A stretch of 64,000 nucleotides of DNA from Streptomyces sp. NBRC 110611. Its GTDB lineage: Bacteria; Actinomycetota; Actinomycetes; Streptomycetales; Streptomycetaceae. Numbering within the stretch: the first letter of the stretch is position 1; every line of letters starts with the position of its first letter. Made by a program: the position numbers and the translations under genes. The notes under the pieces were generated by a model, which did not search any database, was not told the origin of the DNA, and was given only the letters and a program-made list of their open reading frames with translations. The stretch is from the NCBI RefSeq assembly GCF_001590865.1, contig NZ_BBUY01000002.1, positions 429,713-493,712 on the forward strand, in the 5' to 3' direction. Positions 55,150 to 64,000 of this stretch are shown here, piece after piece.

Positions 55150-55590
55150 CGCCCCCCGGCGGCCCCCTCCCCTGGCCATGATCACGGCCAGTCCGGTGTC
55201 GGTGTCGCGCCAGTAGCCCACCGCGTCGGCCAGTACGGACTCCACGATGCTCCAGTCGTCGGGTGCGGCGGCCGCGTAGTCCTGCCAGCCCGTGACGACC
55301 AGCAGCCGGCCGCGGCCGGCCGGGCACCAGGACAGATCCGTGAGGCAGTCGGCGAGCGCGTCCCAGTTGCGGCCGAACCAGTCCGGCAGCCGCAGCGAGC
55401 GGGCGCACCGTTCCATGAACGCGGCCTTGTCGGCCGTCCCCGCCAGATCCAGGGCCGCGCCGCGCCAGCCGGCGTCCCGCGCGGCCTGCAGCGCATCCGC
55501 CACCGGCCGGCCGGCGGGCCAGGTCAGCACGCCCGGCGGCGTACGCCCGGCCAGCACCGCGGCCAGCGGCCGGGGAACGGACTCCGTCAT
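55147..55590 (-). CDS. Barstar-family RNase inhibitor
   Basis: The 147-residue protein has a Pro/Ala-rich N-terminal 45 residues, then a barstar domain: 'ALDLAGTADKAAFMERCARSLRLPDWFGRNWDALADCLTDLSW' with the conserved Asp-containing helix that inserts into RNase active sites, and 'LVVTGWQDYAAAAPDDW...' following. It is the presumed immunity partner of the RNase encoded just upstream, whose stop overlaps this ATG (ATGA), so both are made together. The stop codon is part of a palindromic element, and the last residues (GGGRRGA) look non-native. Confidence 0.88.
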   Translation of the reverse strand: MTESVPRPLAAVLAGRTPPGVLTWPAGRPVADALQAARDAGWRGAALDLAGTADKAAFMERCARSLRLPDWFGRNWDALADCLTDLSWCPAGRGRLLVVTGWQDYAAAAPDDWSIVESVLADAVGYWRDTDTGLAVIMARGGGRRGA

Positions 55591-56054
55591 CGCAGCACCG
55601 CCCTGAACGATCGGTAGTGGTCGTCGGTGTAGTAGGTCTCGTGGCTCTTGCCGGTGACGAGGCGGCGGGCGCCGCGGTCCCGGGAGCCGGGCGTGGGGAC
55701 CGTGTACTCGTGGTAGTAGCCGCGCGGCTGACGGGGCAACAGCCGCTCGTGGTTGCCGAAGACGGTCCCGTCCTGCCGGTACGGAAAGGGCCCGTTGGCA
55801 TCGATCAGCCGGAGGGTCTCGCGGGCCTGGACGGGCAGCCGGTCGGCCTGGATGACCGGTATGCCGCGCGCCCAGTCCGGCACACCGGAGGTGCCCGGCG
55901 CGGCGCTGCCGCCGGTGGCGGTGGCCCGCGGCGGCCGGGGCGAACTCCCCTTGTCCGCACCGCCGGTGGTGCATCCGCTCAGGACGAGGAGCAGTCCGGC
56001 GAGCAGCGCGGCGAGGACGGCGGCGGTGCGCCGCGGGGCGGAGTGGATCATCAT
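55587..56054 (-). CDS. Guanyl-specific ribonuclease (RNase Sa/barnase-like) with lipoprotein signal
   Basis: The 155-residue protein has an N-terminal signal with a lipobox 'LLVLSGCTT' (Cys at about 28), a Gly/Pro/Ala-rich spacer and a ribonuclease N1/T1 domain (about 60-155). The catalytic elements of RNase Sa are all recognisable: Glu in 'GYYHEYT', Arg in 'RDRGARRLVTG' and His in 'YTDDHY'. Such enzymes cleave RNA after guanosine. A lipid anchor is unusual, since RNase Sa itself is freely secreted. The overlapping barstar gene downstream would protect the producing cell. Confidence 0.9.
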   Translation of the reverse strand: MMIHSAPRRTAAVLAALLAGLLLVLSGCTTGGADKGSSPRPPRATATGGSAAPGTSGVPDWARGIPVIQADRLPVQARETLRLIDANGPFPYRQDGTVFGNHERLLPRQPRGYYHEYTVPTPGSRDRGARRLVTGKSHETYYTDDHYRSFRAVLR

Positions 56055-56140
56055 GGGCCGATGCTGTCACAGGCCCGCGGCGGCTGCCCGCCGGTGGGCG
56101 CCTGAGGGGTGGCCGGGCGGCGGCCCCGGCCACCCGGGCG

Positions 56141-57184
56141 TCACGATCCGTCCGGGTCCGCGCGGTCCAGGGCGGGACGCGGCCCGGGGCCGGTCTCCAG
56201 CAGCAGGTGATCGGCCGCCGCGGTGTCCGTGACCAGGCTCGTCACCAGGCCGGAGCGGAGCACCGCGCCGATCGCCGCGGCCTTGCGCCGGCCGCCCGCG
56301 ATGGCGACGACCTCGGGGATCCGGCGCAGCCGGTCCGCTTCGACGGTGATGCACCGCTCGCCCAGGTCCCGTCCGATCCGGCGGCCCTCGGCGTCGAAGA
56401 GGTGCGCGGACATCTCGGCGGCGGCGCCCAGCGAGGCGTAGTGCTCCCGCTCCTCCTCCGTCAGCATGTCGTAGACGGTCGAGACGCCCGGCTCCCAGGA
56501 GCCGATGGAGACACAGGCGACGGTGACCTTGTCGAAGTACTCGAAGGCGCGGGCGATCCCGGTCTGCCGGCGCAGCGCCTCGGCGGTCGCCGGGTCGGGC
56601 AGCAGCATCGGCGCGTAGATCGGGTGCGCCTCGCCTCCGGAGACATCGGCGGCGCGGCGCACCGCCTCGACCGAGCCGCGGTCGGCGGTGCCGGCGTCGT
56701 ACACGCCGGTCAGCTGCACGACCGTGCACGGCGGCAGCCGGTGCAGCGCGGCCGCCATGTGGATGGTCGAACGGCCCCAGGCGAGCCCGAGCACATCGCC
56801 CTCGGTGACCAGCTCGCCGAGCAGGTCGGCGGCGACCTCACCGAGGTTCTCGGGGTCGGCGGCGTCCTCGGGCGGCGTCTGGCCGCCGAAGGCGGGGGGA
56901 GCGTCCGCGGGCGATTCGACGACCACGGCGTGCCGCAGGCCGTAGCGGGCCCGCAGGGCGTCGGAGCGCTCGGCGTCCAGTTCGGAGGGCACCCGGATCT
57001 CGATCCGTACGAGATCACGCTCCAGCGCCGTCTCCAGCACCCGCGCGACCTTGAACCGGCTGACGCCGAACTCCTCCGCGATCTGGATCTTCGACTTGCC
57101 CTCGAGATAGAAGCGGCGGGCCATGGCCGCAGCCTGCACCAGCTCGGCAGGGCCCATACCCGACTGCGGGCGGCTGGCTACCAC
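56141..57184 (-). CDS. SorC/DeoR-type sugar-binding transcriptional regulator
   Basis: The 347-residue protein has an N-terminal HTH ('AAAMARRFYLEGKSKIQIAEEFGVSRFKVARVLETAL') and a C-terminal sugar-phosphate-binding SorC domain ('LGLAWGRSTIHMAAAL', 'VVQLTGVYDAG', 'GRRKAAAIGAVLRSGLV'). It probably senses a phosphorylated sugar. I favour GTG 57184, which has GGGGAGA 6 bases upstream; the ATG at 57226 has AAAGG abutting it with no spacing. The pentose-phosphate epimerase gene lies directly upstream on the same strand, a possible but unproven target. Confidence 0.9.
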   Translation of the reverse strand: MVASRPQSGMGPAELVQAAAMARRFYLEGKSKIQIAEEFGVSRFKVARVLETALERDLVRIEIRVPSELDAERSDALRARYGLRHAVVVESPADAPPAFGGQTPPEDAADPENLGEVAADLLGELVTEGDVLGLAWGRSTIHMAAALHRLPPCTVVQLTGVYDAGTADRGSVEAVRRAADVSGGEAHPIYAPMLLPDPATAEALRRQTGIARAFEYFDKVTVACVSIGSWEPGVSTVYDMLTEEEREHYASLGAAAEMSAHLFDAEGRRIGRDLGERCITVEADRLRRIPEVVAIAGGRRKAAAIGAVLRSGLVTSLVTDTAAADHLLLETGPGPRPALDRADPDGS

Positions 57185-57391
57185 GAAATTCTCCCCTTTT
57201 GCGCACCTGATCGAGTCTTTGCTCATCCTTTCAGAAACCCGAGGGCAACGGGGACCAACGGCGCCCCGACGCTCGTGAACACTGGGTGGCGCCACGGACA
57301 ATCCGTGGCACGGCCCCGCCACGAGAGGACCACCGGTGGCCGGACCCGGCCGACCCGCCACCCCTGGTTTCCACCGCCCCGGATCCCGGGA

Positions 57392-58075
57392 TCAGTGCGC
57401 GCAGCCCCAGCCCGCCGCCGCGGTCGCCGATTCGGCCTTCGCACGAAGGTCGCGGACCGCCTTGGCCGGGTCGTCCGCGCCGTAGACCGCGGAGCCGGCC
57501 ACGAACACATCGGCGCCCGCCTCGGCGCACCGCTCGATGGTGGCGTCGGAGACCCCGCCGTCCACCTGGAGCCACAGCTCCAGGCCGTGCTTGGAGATCA
57601 GCTCACGGGTGCGGCGGATCTTGGGCAGCATGATGTCCAGGAACGCCTGGCCGCCGAAGCCGGGCTCCACCGTCATGATCAGCAGCATGTCGAGCTCGGG
57701 CAGCAGGTCCTCGTACGGCTCGATCGGCGTGGCCGGCTTGAGCGCCATCGACGCCCGCGCGCCCTTGGCCCGGATCTCCCGCGCCAGCCGCACCGGCGCG
57801 GCCGCCGCCTCCGCGTGAAAGGTCACCGACCCGGCCCCGGCCTCGATGTACTGCGGCGCCCAGCGGTCCGGGTCCTCGATCATCAGATGCAGATCGAGCG
57901 GGGTGTCCGTCGCCCTGCTCAGCGATTCGACGACCGGCACGCCGAGGGTGAGGTTGGGGACGAAGTGGTTGTCCATGACGTCGACGTGGAGCCAGTCGGC
58001 GCCCTCGACGGCCTTCGCCTCCTCGGCGAGGCGGGCGAAGTCCGCGGACAGGATGCTGGGGTTGATCAAGGCCAT
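57392..58075 (-). CDS. rpe: Ribulose-phosphate 3-epimerase
   Basis: The 227-residue TIM-barrel epimerase interconverts ribulose-5-phosphate and xylulose-5-phosphate in the pentose phosphate pathway. Signatures are '[16 protein letters not shown]', '[19 protein letters not shown]' with metal-binding His and Asp, '[11 protein letters not shown]' and '[31 protein letters not shown]'. It lies downstream of rsmB on the same strand, as usual in Streptomyces (fmt-rsmB-rpe). Confidence 0.97.
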   Translation of the reverse strand: MALINPSILSADFARLAEEAKAVEGADWLHVDVMDNHFVPNLTLGVPVVESLSRATDTPLDLHLMIEDPDRWAPQYIEAGAGSVTFHAEAAAAPVRLAREIRAKGARASMALKPATPIEPYEDLLPELDMLLIMTVEPGFGGQAFLDIMLPKIRRTRELISKHGLELWLQVDGGVSDATIERCAEAGADVFVAGSAVYGADDPAKAVRDLRAKAESATAAAGWGCAH

Positions 58076-58153
58076 GCCACCAGTATGGCGTCCCGGTCCG
58101 GCGCCGCCGGAGGCGGGAGGGGACCAGGACGGGAGCCGGTGCGCCGGCCGTAC

Positions 58154-59593
58154 TCAGCCGGTGCGGCGCAGCAGTGCCAGGTACATCGCGTCGGTGCCGT
58201 GCAGATGCGGCCACAGCTGGACGTCCGGTCCTTCGCCGAGGTCCGGCACGCCGGGCAGCAGCGGCCGGGCGTCGACCCACTCCACGTCCACCGCCGGCCC
58301 GCCGCGGCCCTTGACGACGTCCTCCACCACGGCCCGGGTCTCGGCCGGGTGCGGCGAGCAGGTCGCATAGCCGACCACGCCGCCGACCCGTACGGCGGCG
58401 AGCGCCTCCCGCAGCAGCGCGCGCTGCAGCGGGGCGAAGCCGTCGAGGTCCTCGGGGCGGCGGCGCCAGCGCGCCTCCGGCCGCCGGCGCAGCGCGCCCA
58501 GCCCGGTGCACGGCACATCCACCAGAACCCGGTCGAAGGCAGCGGGGCGCCAGGCGGGGCGGGTGCCGTCGGCGGCGATCACCGCGTACGGGCCGGGGTT
58601 GCCGGCCAGCGCCCGCGCCACCAGCCGGGCCCGGTGCGGCTGCTTCTCGGACGCCAGCAGCGCGGCACCGCGCTCCGCCGCGAGGGCGGCCAGCAGGGCC
58701 GCCTTGCCGCCGGGGCCCGCGCAGCCGTCGAGCCAGGTGCGGTCCGGGCCCTCGACGGGCGCGTTCGCCAGCGCGAGCGCGACCAGCTGGCTGCCCTCGT
58801 CCTGGACCCCGGCGCGCCCCTCACGGACCGCGTCCAGCGCGCCGGGCTCGCCGCCCTCCGCGAGCCGCACCGCGTACGGCGACCAGTTGCCGGGCAGCGC
58901 GCCGTCCTCGCCGGCCGCGGCCAGCAGCTCCTGCGCGGTGGCCCGGCCGGGGCGCGCCACCAGGGTCACCTCGGGCCGCTCGTTGTCCGCCGCCAGCAGG
59001 TCCTCGATCCCGGCCCGGCCGCCGCCGAGCGCGTCCCACAGCGCCGAGACGATCCAGCGGGGGTGGGCGTGCACGATGCCGAGGTGCTCTTCGGGGTCCT
59101 CGTCGTAGTCCGGGGCGACCCGCGCCAGCCAGCCGTCCAGGTCCTCGGCCGCGACCTTGCGCAGCACCGCGTTGACGAACTTGGCCCGCCCGTCGCCCAG
59201 CACCACCCGGGCCAGCTCGACGGTCGCGCTGACCGCGGCGTGGGTGGGGATCCGGGTGCCGAGCAGCTGGTGCGCGCCGAGCGTCAGCACGTCCAGGACC
59301 GGCGGGTCCACCTCGCGCAACGGCCGGTCCACGCACCGCGCGAGGATCGCGTCGTACGTCCCCTGGCGCCGCAGCGACCCGTACACCAGCTCCGTGGCCA
59401 GCGCGGCGTCCCGGCTGTCGAAGTCGCCGCCCTCGCGCGCCTTGCGCAGCAGCGGCGGCAGGACGAGGTTCGCATAGGCGTCCCGCTCGTCGACGGCCCG
59501 CAACGCCTCGAACGCGAGGATCCGTACCGGGTCCTTCTTGGGGCGGCGATAGGGCTTACGGGTGCCGTGACGGCGGGGCGGCTGCTGGCTCAC
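58154..59593 (-). CDS. rsmB: RsmB/NOP-family RNA (cytosine-C5) methyltransferase
   Basis: The 479-residue protein has an N-terminal NusB-like helical domain (about 20-165, 'DPVRILAFEALRAVDERDAYANLVLPPLL', 'LTLGAHQLLGTRIPTHAAV') and a C-terminal SAM methyltransferase. The methyltransferase has 'WLDGCAGPGGKAALLAALA', 'VLVDVPCTGLGALRRRPEARWRRRPED' with one catalytic Cys, and 'VGYATCSPHPAETRAVV' with the second. RsmB methylates C967 of 16S rRNA in E. coli. It lies 99 bases downstream of fmt. Confidence 0.95.
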   Translation of the reverse strand: MSQQPPRRHGTRKPYRRPKKDPVRILAFEALRAVDERDAYANLVLPPLLRKAREGGDFDSRDAALATELVYGSLRRQGTYDAILARCVDRPLREVDPPVLDVLTLGAHQLLGTRIPTHAAVSATVELARVVLGDGRAKFVNAVLRKVAAEDLDGWLARVAPDYDEDPEEHLGIVHAHPRWIVSALWDALGGGRAGIEDLLAADNERPEVTLVARPGRATAQELLAAAGEDGALPGNWSPYAVRLAEGGEPGALDAVREGRAGVQDEGSQLVALALANAPVEGPDRTWLDGCAGPGGKAALLAALAAERGAALLASEKQPHRARLVARALAGNPGPYAVIAADGTRPAWRPAAFDRVLVDVPCTGLGALRRRPEARWRRRPEDLDGFAPLQRALLREALAAVRVGGVVGYATCSPHPAETRAVVEDVVKGRGGPAVDVEWVDARPLLPGVPDLGEGPDVQLWPHLHGTDAMYLALLRRTG

Positions 59594-59692
59594 AGAAAAG
59601 GTGCTCCGGATACGAGAGGGGGGTTCCGTCCCAGCCTACGCGGGCCGGGAGACGCGAGCGCCCGGGGCCCGGCGAGGAGCGGGCGGCACTTC

Positions 59693-60640
59693 TCACGCGC
59701 CCTGGTCGCCCAGCCGCTCCCCCGCCGTGATGCGGACGCCGCGTGCCCAGTCCGCCGCCTTCATCGGCTTCTTGCCCTGCGGCTGGACCCAGAGCGGTTC
59801 GACCGGGTGGCTGCCGGTGCCGACGTACACCGCCTTCTTCGTGACGGCGAGTTCGCCGGGCGCGAGGTCGGGTCCGGTGTGGCCGGCGGCGGGGGTGGCG
59901 GACATCAGCTTGAGGCGCTCGCCACGGAAGAGCGTCCAGGCGCCGGGCGCGGGCGCGCAGGCGCGGATCAGCCGGTCGACGCGGAGCGCCGGCGCCGTCC
60001 AGTCCACCTTGGCGTCCTCGACCTCGATCTTCGGTGCGAGGGTGACGCCGTCGGCCGGCTGCGGGACGGCCTCAAGGGTGCCGTCCTCGATGCCGTCCAT
60101 CGTCGCGACGAGCAGCCCGGAGCCGGCGAACGCCAGCCGGGTGAGCAGATCGCCGCTGGTGTCCGTCGGCCGGACCTCCTCCGTCAACACCCCGTAGACC
60201 GGGCCGGAGTCCAGCCCCTCCTCGATCCGGAAGGTCGAGGCTCCGGTCACCTCGTCGCCCGCGAGCACCGAGTGCTGCACGGGCGCCGCGCCCCGCCACG
60301 CGGGCAGCAGCGAGAAGTGCAGATTCACCCACCCCTTCGCGGGGATGTCGAGCGCGGCCTTCGGCAGCAGCGCGCCGTAGGCGACCACCGGGCAGCAGTC
60401 CGGCGCGATCTCCCGCAGCCGGTCGAGGAAGTCCTCGTCGCGCGGCCGGGCGGGCTTGAGCACCTCGATGCCGGCCTCCTCGGCGCGCTCCGCGACGGGG
60501 CTGGCGACCAGCCGCCGGCCACGCCCGGCGGGCGCGTCGGGCCGGGTCACGACGGCCACGACCTCGTGCCGGTCGGAGGCGATCAGGGCATCGAGGGCGG
60601 GTACGGCGACCTCGGGGGTGCCGGCGAAGACAAGCCTCAT
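59693..60640 (-). CDS. fmt: Methionyl-tRNA formyltransferase
   Basis: The 315-residue enzyme formylates initiator Met-tRNA with 10-formyl-tetrahydrofolate. The catalytic motif '[26 protein letters not shown]' and the N-terminal '[22 protein letters not shown]' are complete, and the C-terminal OB-like domain follows at about 205. ATG 60640 matches the family start; the open frame to 60763 is upstream noise. Confidence 0.97.
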   Translation of the reverse strand: MRLVFAGTPEVAVPALDALIASDRHEVVAVVTRPDAPAGRGRRLVASPVAERAEEAGIEVLKPARPRDEDFLDRLREIAPDCCPVVAYGALLPKAALDIPAKGWVNLHFSLLPAWRGAAPVQHSVLAGDEVTGASTFRIEEGLDSGPVYGVLTEEVRPTDTSGDLLTRLAFAGSGLLVATMDGIEDGTLEAVPQPADGVTLAPKIEVEDAKVDWTAPALRVDRLIRACAPAPGAWTLFRGERLKLMSATPAAGHTGPDLAPGELAVTKKAVYVGTGSHPVEPLWVQPQGKKPMKAADWARGVRITAGERLGDQGA

Positions 60641-60891
60641 GGGTGGCGGTCTACCTCTCACACGCAGCGGAACGACGGACCAGTCTAGGGTCCTCGGTCC
60701 AGGCTCCGGCGGTGCGCCCAGGGGGCGTACGAGAATTCCCGCGCCCCGTATGGGATCTCGCACGCCCCCATACCGTGACCAGAGCCGCTGCTGTCGCGTT
60801 GGTCAAACAGCATTGACCTACGACCGGGCCGCTTTGGCGGCCCGCTCGCTTTCACCGATACCTTTTCCACGCCGGTTCGAGAGGCTTGCTC

Positions 60892-61464
60892 ATGGCCGAC
60901 CACGCAACCCACGACGCCCAGGCGCGCGCCAGCCTGCATCTCCTGGTGCGGGACATCGAGCGGGTCCGCCGGCAGGTGGACGCGCTGCGCACACTGACCG
61001 CTCAGCTCGGCAACGTCTACCGGCCGCGGCGTACGGGCCCCTCCGCGGGCTTCGTCGTCTACGGGCGCGCGCCCGCGCCGACCGTGCGTCTTGCCCAGGA
61101 GCTACGGGACAGCGTCGAGACGCTCGTCACCGCCGCGGTCGACTTCGACCGCTCGCTGGGGTTCTCCTGGGACGCGGTGGGCTCGGCGCTCGGCGTCACG
61201 AAGCAGGCGGTGCACCGCCGTTACGGTGCCCGCAGGGCGGCCGCGCAGCCGGCTGCCGACAACAGCGGCGGCGAGTCGGCGGTACGGACAGCGGAACCTC
61301 CCGCCTCCTCGGCCTCGCCCTCGCCCCGCGCGGTGACCATGGCCTCGGGGCTGCCGGGCACCCCGTCCGTGCCCGCCGCCCGTTCCATGCCCACCCAGCC
61401 CTCGGGGGCGTCCCGCGACGAACCGGCCCGCCCGGGCGCCTTCCCCGGCCCCCGCCACGGCTGA
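60892..61464 (+). CDS. HTH-containing protein of unknown function
   Basis: The 190-residue protein is encoded opposite to the flanking housekeeping genes. Residues about 10-50 are a likely coiled coil ('[24 protein letters not shown]'), and residues 90-112 form a HTH ('[22 protein letters not shown]') of the kind recurring in short actinobacterial proteins. The final 75 residues are low-complexity Ala/Pro/Ser. ATG 60892 is used. DNA binding is plausible, but targets and role are unknown. Confidence 0.75.
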   Translation: MADHATHDAQARASLHLLVRDIERVRRQVDALRTLTAQLGNVYRPRRTGPSAGFVVYGRAPAPTVRLAQELRDSVETLVTAAVDFDRSLGFSWDAVGSALGVTKQAVHRRYGARRAAAQPAADNSGGESAVRTAEPPASSASPSPRAVTMASGLPGTPSVPAARSMPTQPSGASRDEPARPGAFPGPRHG

Positions 61465-61640
61465 CCACTCCCCCACTGGCCGCGGCCCCTCACACGGCCT
61501 ACCGCGCACGGCTCCTCGCACCGGCCTGCCGGGCGCGGCTCCTCGCACCGCTCGCCAGCGCCCCGGGACCGCTTTGCCGTTCCGGGCCCGGGGCGGCGCC
61601 GTGCCCGCTGCGCCGTACCCGCTGCCCGGCGCCCGCGGGC

Positions 61641-63800
61641 TCAGCCCAGATCCAGCGGATCGATCCGTACCCGTACCGCCTCCCCCTCCCGCTTGACCAG
61701 CCGCGCCACGCGTGCCGCCTTGAGCGCCGCGGCAAGGGCCGCCCCCTGGCCGGGGCGGACCCGTACGAGCGCGCGTTCCCACTCCTCGCCGGGCCGGGGG
61801 TGCCCCCGGCCGGAGGCCGGGGCAGGGTCGCCCGGACGGCGCGGCCGCCCGGGGTCGGGGGCCGGCAGCGGAACCGGCCCCAGCACCTCTGCTCCGGCCG
61901 GGAGTTCCGCGGTCCGCAACAGCTCGGCCACGTCCTCGCCGCGGCCGGCCACCGACGCCATCCGGGACACCGGGGGGAACCCCAGCTCGGCCCGCTCGGC
62001 CAGTTCGCGGACCGCGTGGCCGGCCGGATCCCAGCGCACCAGCGCCTGCACCGGACGGAGTGTCGGTTCCGCGATCACCGCGACCGCGCCGCCCGCCGGC
62101 TGGCCCCGGACCAGCGCCGCGGCGGCCAGCCAGCGGCGCAGCGCCTCCTCCCCGGCCCGCAGGTCCGGCCGTCCGAGCAGCGCCCAGCCGTCCAGCAGCA
62201 GCGCGGCCGCGTAGCCCTCGCCCTCGGCCACCGGCTCGGCTCCGGGCGTGCTCACCACGAGGGCGGGCGCGTCGGGCACCGTCGTCAGGACATGGTCCCG
62301 CCCCGACGTGCGCACCGGGACCGCCGGGAACGCCCGGCCCAGCTCCTCCGCCGTCCGCCGGGCGCCCACGACCTGGGCCCGCAGCCGCCCGCCGCCGCAC
62401 TCGGCGCAGTGCCAGCCGGGCTCCGGCCGTCCGCACCACACACAGCTCAACTCGCCCGCCGCCGGCGCCTGGAGCGGTCCGGCGCAGGCCCGGCAGCGGG
62501 CCGGCGTACGGCACCGCTCGCACGCCAGCCGGGGCGCATAGCCACGGCGCGGCACCTGGACCAGGACCGGCCCGCGCCGGAGCCCGTCCCGCACCGTCTG
62601 CCAGGCCATCGTCGGCAGCCGGGCGGCCCGCGCGGCGGCGTCCCGTGCCTCGTCGCCGTCGCCGACCGTACGGACCAGCGGGGCGGCGGCCCGGACCTGT
62701 TCCCGGTCCGCCGCCAGCGGGCGCGCCCAGCCCGACTCGACCAGCTGGGCCGCCTCGACCGTGCAGCTCAGTCCGCCGAGCAGGAACCCGGACCGCTCGG
62801 TCACCGCCCGCTGGATGAGCACTTCTCTGGCATGCGGCTGCGGTGCGTGCGGATCGCTGTGGCTGGCGTCGCCGTCGTCCCACAGCGCCACCAGTCCGAG
62901 GCCGGCGACCGGCGCGAACATCGCCGCCCGGGTCCCGACGACGCCGCGCACCGCACCCCGGCTCACCGCCAGCCAGCGCCGGTACCGCTCCTCGGGCCCG
63001 GCATCGGCGGTCAGCAGCACATGGCGGCCCTCCCCGATCAGCTCGCGGAGCGCGGTGTCGACGCGTGCCGCGGCCCGGCCGTCCGGCACCACCACCAGCG
63101 CCCCGCGGCCGCCCGCCAGCGCCGCGGCCGCCGCCCGCGCCAGCTCCTGCGGCCAGGTCGGCCCCGGCAGCGCCGTCCACACCGCCCGTGGCGCGTCCCC
63201 GCGCGTCAGCGCCGCCAGGAATCCGGCCCCCGCCCCGTAACGCGCCCAACTCCCCGCTTCGGGGGGCGGGTTGGGCGGCAACGGGGCCGGTGACGGCTTG
63301 GCCTCGGCGCGCGCCCGGCGCGGCGGCACCGCCAGCTGCACCACATCGGCCAACGTCCCGGCATAGCGGTCCGCCACCGCCCGGCACAGCGCCAGCAGCT
63401 CCGGCGACAGCACCCGCTCCGGCGACAGCACCTGCGCGACCGGCGCCAGCACTCCCCGGTAGTCGCTCCGTGCCGCCCGCTCCACGATGAACCCGCTGAC
63501 CAGCTTGCCCCCTTCCCGCCGGCCCCCCTTCTCCCCGGCCCCGAACCGCACCCGCACCCGCACCCCGGGCTGCGCCTCGGCGTCCATCGCCGCGGGCACG
63601 GCGTAGTCGAAGAACCGGTCCAGGTGCACCAGGCCCTTGTCCACCAGCACCCGCGCCACCGGCAGCTCCGCCGCCAGCTCCGCGCCCCGCCACGTCCGCG
63701 GTCTGGCCCGGTCCTCCTTCCGTTCCCGCACGGCCTCCCGGATCAGCGCCAGCTGCTCCCCGGCCTCCGATGCCTCCGCCCGCCCGTTCTCCCTGCTCAC
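61641..63800 (-). CDS. priA: Primosomal protein N' (PriA), helicase-motif-deficient actinobacterial form
   Basis: The 719-residue protein keeps the PriA 3'-DNA-binding domain ('VARVLVDKGLVHLDRFFDYAVP') and the zinc-binding cysteine cluster ('CERCRTPARCRACAG', 'CVWCGRPEPGWHCAECGG'). The helicase lobes are degenerate: the Walker A position reads 'ALPGPTWPQEL' without GKT, and the DEEH box is replaced by 'WDDGDASHSD'. This matches the known ATPase-dead PriA of actinobacteria, thought to act structurally in replication restart. It lies between metK and fmt as in other Streptomyces. Confidence 0.92.
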   Translation of the reverse strand: MSRENGRAEASEAGEQLALIREAVRERKEDRARPRTWRGAELAAELPVARVLVDKGLVHLDRFFDYAVPAAMDAEAQPGVRVRVRFGAGEKGGRREGGKLVSGFIVERAARSDYRGVLAPVAQVLSPERVLSPELLALCRAVADRYAGTLADVVQLAVPPRRARAEAKPSPAPLPPNPPPEAGSWARYGAGAGFLAALTRGDAPRAVWTALPGPTWPQELARAAAAALAGGRGALVVVPDGRAAARVDTALRELIGEGRHVLLTADAGPEERYRRWLAVSRGAVRGVVGTRAAMFAPVAGLGLVALWDDGDASHSDPHAPQPHAREVLIQRAVTERSGFLLGGLSCTVEAAQLVESGWARPLAADREQVRAAAPLVRTVGDGDEARDAAARAARLPTMAWQTVRDGLRRGPVLVQVPRRGYAPRLACERCRTPARCRACAGPLQAPAAGELSCVWCGRPEPGWHCAECGGGRLRAQVVGARRTAEELGRAFPAVPVRTSGRDHVLTTVPDAPALVVSTPGAEPVAEGEGYAAALLLDGWALLGRPDLRAGEEALRRWLAAAALVRGQPAGGAVAVIAEPTLRPVQALVRWDPAGHAVRELAERAELGFPPVSRMASVAGRGEDVAELLRTAELPAGAEVLGPVPLPAPDPGRPRRPGDPAPASGRGHPRPGEEWERALVRVRPGQGAALAAALKAARVARLVKREGEAVRVRIDPLDLG

Positions 63801-63856
63801 AGCTTCAGTCTTAGCAGACGGGACTGACAGCGGCCGGGGCGCTGTGGACAGCCCAC

Positions 63857-63885
63857 GGCCCCGGACCGTCGAGCGGTCCGGGGCC
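63857..63885 (-). terminator. Perfect 11-bp hairpin downstream of metK
   Basis: GGCCCCGGACC (63857-63867) pairs with GGTCCGGGGCC (63875-63885) across a 7-nt loop, about 30 bases after the metK stop on the minus strand. Confidence 0.8.
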
Positions 63886-63915
63886 GGGTCGGATCAGGCG
63901 GCGGTACGCGGCTGC

Positions 63916-64000
63916 TTACAGCCCCGCGGCCTTCTTCAGGGCGTCCACGCGGTCGGTGCGCTCCCAGGTGAAGTCCTCCAGCTCGCGGCCGAAGTGGCCG
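63916..64000 (-). CDS. metK: S-adenosylmethionine synthase, C-terminal fragment
   Basis: The window ends inside this gene. The visible 27 residues, HFGRELEDFTWERTDRV... ending DALKKAAGL and a TAA stop, are the conserved C terminus of MetK, which makes S-adenosylmethionine from methionine and ATP. The metK-priA-fmt order is normal for Streptomyces. Confidence 0.93.
   Translation of the reverse strand, partial: GHFGRELEDFTWERTDRVDALKKAAGL

Noticed and set aside
56207..60688. 1493-residue plus-strand open frame, the longest in the right half
   Set aside because: It is antisense to sorC, rpe, rsmB and fmt, all clearly real; its composition is shadow-like.

Overview
The window is a very GC-rich actinobacterial chromosome segment, almost certainly from Streptomyces. 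Codon third positions are nearly all G or C, neighbouring genes are joined by GTGA and ATGA overlaps, an FMN riboswitch heads a ribD-ribE-ribM-ribA-ribH operon, an iron box of the DmdR/IdeR type is present, and several families are typical of the genus (DUF5995, SseB/DUF1266, EACC1-caspase, GuaB1). No tRNA, rRNA, CRISPR array or intact insertion sequence was recognised. Both window edges cut genes: a long-chain acyl-CoA ligase at the left and metK at the right.

Layout. 1-9.2 kb: acyl-CoA ligase, membrane protein, aldo/keto reductase, VOC protein, SseB/DUF1266 protein, YihY/BrkB protein, pterin dehydratase, a decayed fatty-acid desaturase and an amino-acid permease that now overlaps it antisense. 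9.5-24.3 kb: a complete-looking catecholate siderophore locus of enterobactin type. A minus-strand operon encodes a binding lipoprotein, 2,3-dihydroxybenzoate synthesis (entA, entC, entE and a split entB) and a C-A-PCP-TE synthetase whose adenylation pocket reads as serine-specific. A divergent plus-strand operon encodes two FecCD permeases and an ATPase. An 18/19 iron box lies between them, and an enterochelin esterase sits at the far end. 24.4-32.7 kb: accessory region with a methyltransferase, an EACC1 protein plus a membrane-spanning caspase fused to an extracellular solute-binding domain, a secreted C39-like protease, a uridine-kinase-like protein, a possible short RNA and a TPR-AAA ATPase. 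32.8-41.8 kb: two CNNM/CorC-type proteins, a PH-domain protein, hisG, hisE and the riboflavin operon with its riboswitch.

42-53.1 kb: uracil/xanthine permease, DUF5995, LLM oxidoreductase, davB-davA (lysine to 5-aminovalerate), a LysR regulator divergent from an MFS exporter, a SnoaL-like gene behind a well-formed SoxR box, and an Lrp regulator with an amino-acid permease. 53.5-64 kb: guaB1, an RNase Sa-like lipoprotein with an overlapping barstar gene, a SorC regulator, then housekeeping genes rpe, rsmB, fmt, priA and metK.

Three points stand out. The EACC1-caspase-binding-protein pair looks like a transmembrane ligand-triggered protease. The siderophore locus is an enterobactin system in an actinomycete. 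Short in-frame tandem repeats have expanded near gene ends, especially at the 5' ends of five siderophore genes and in the decayed desaturase.
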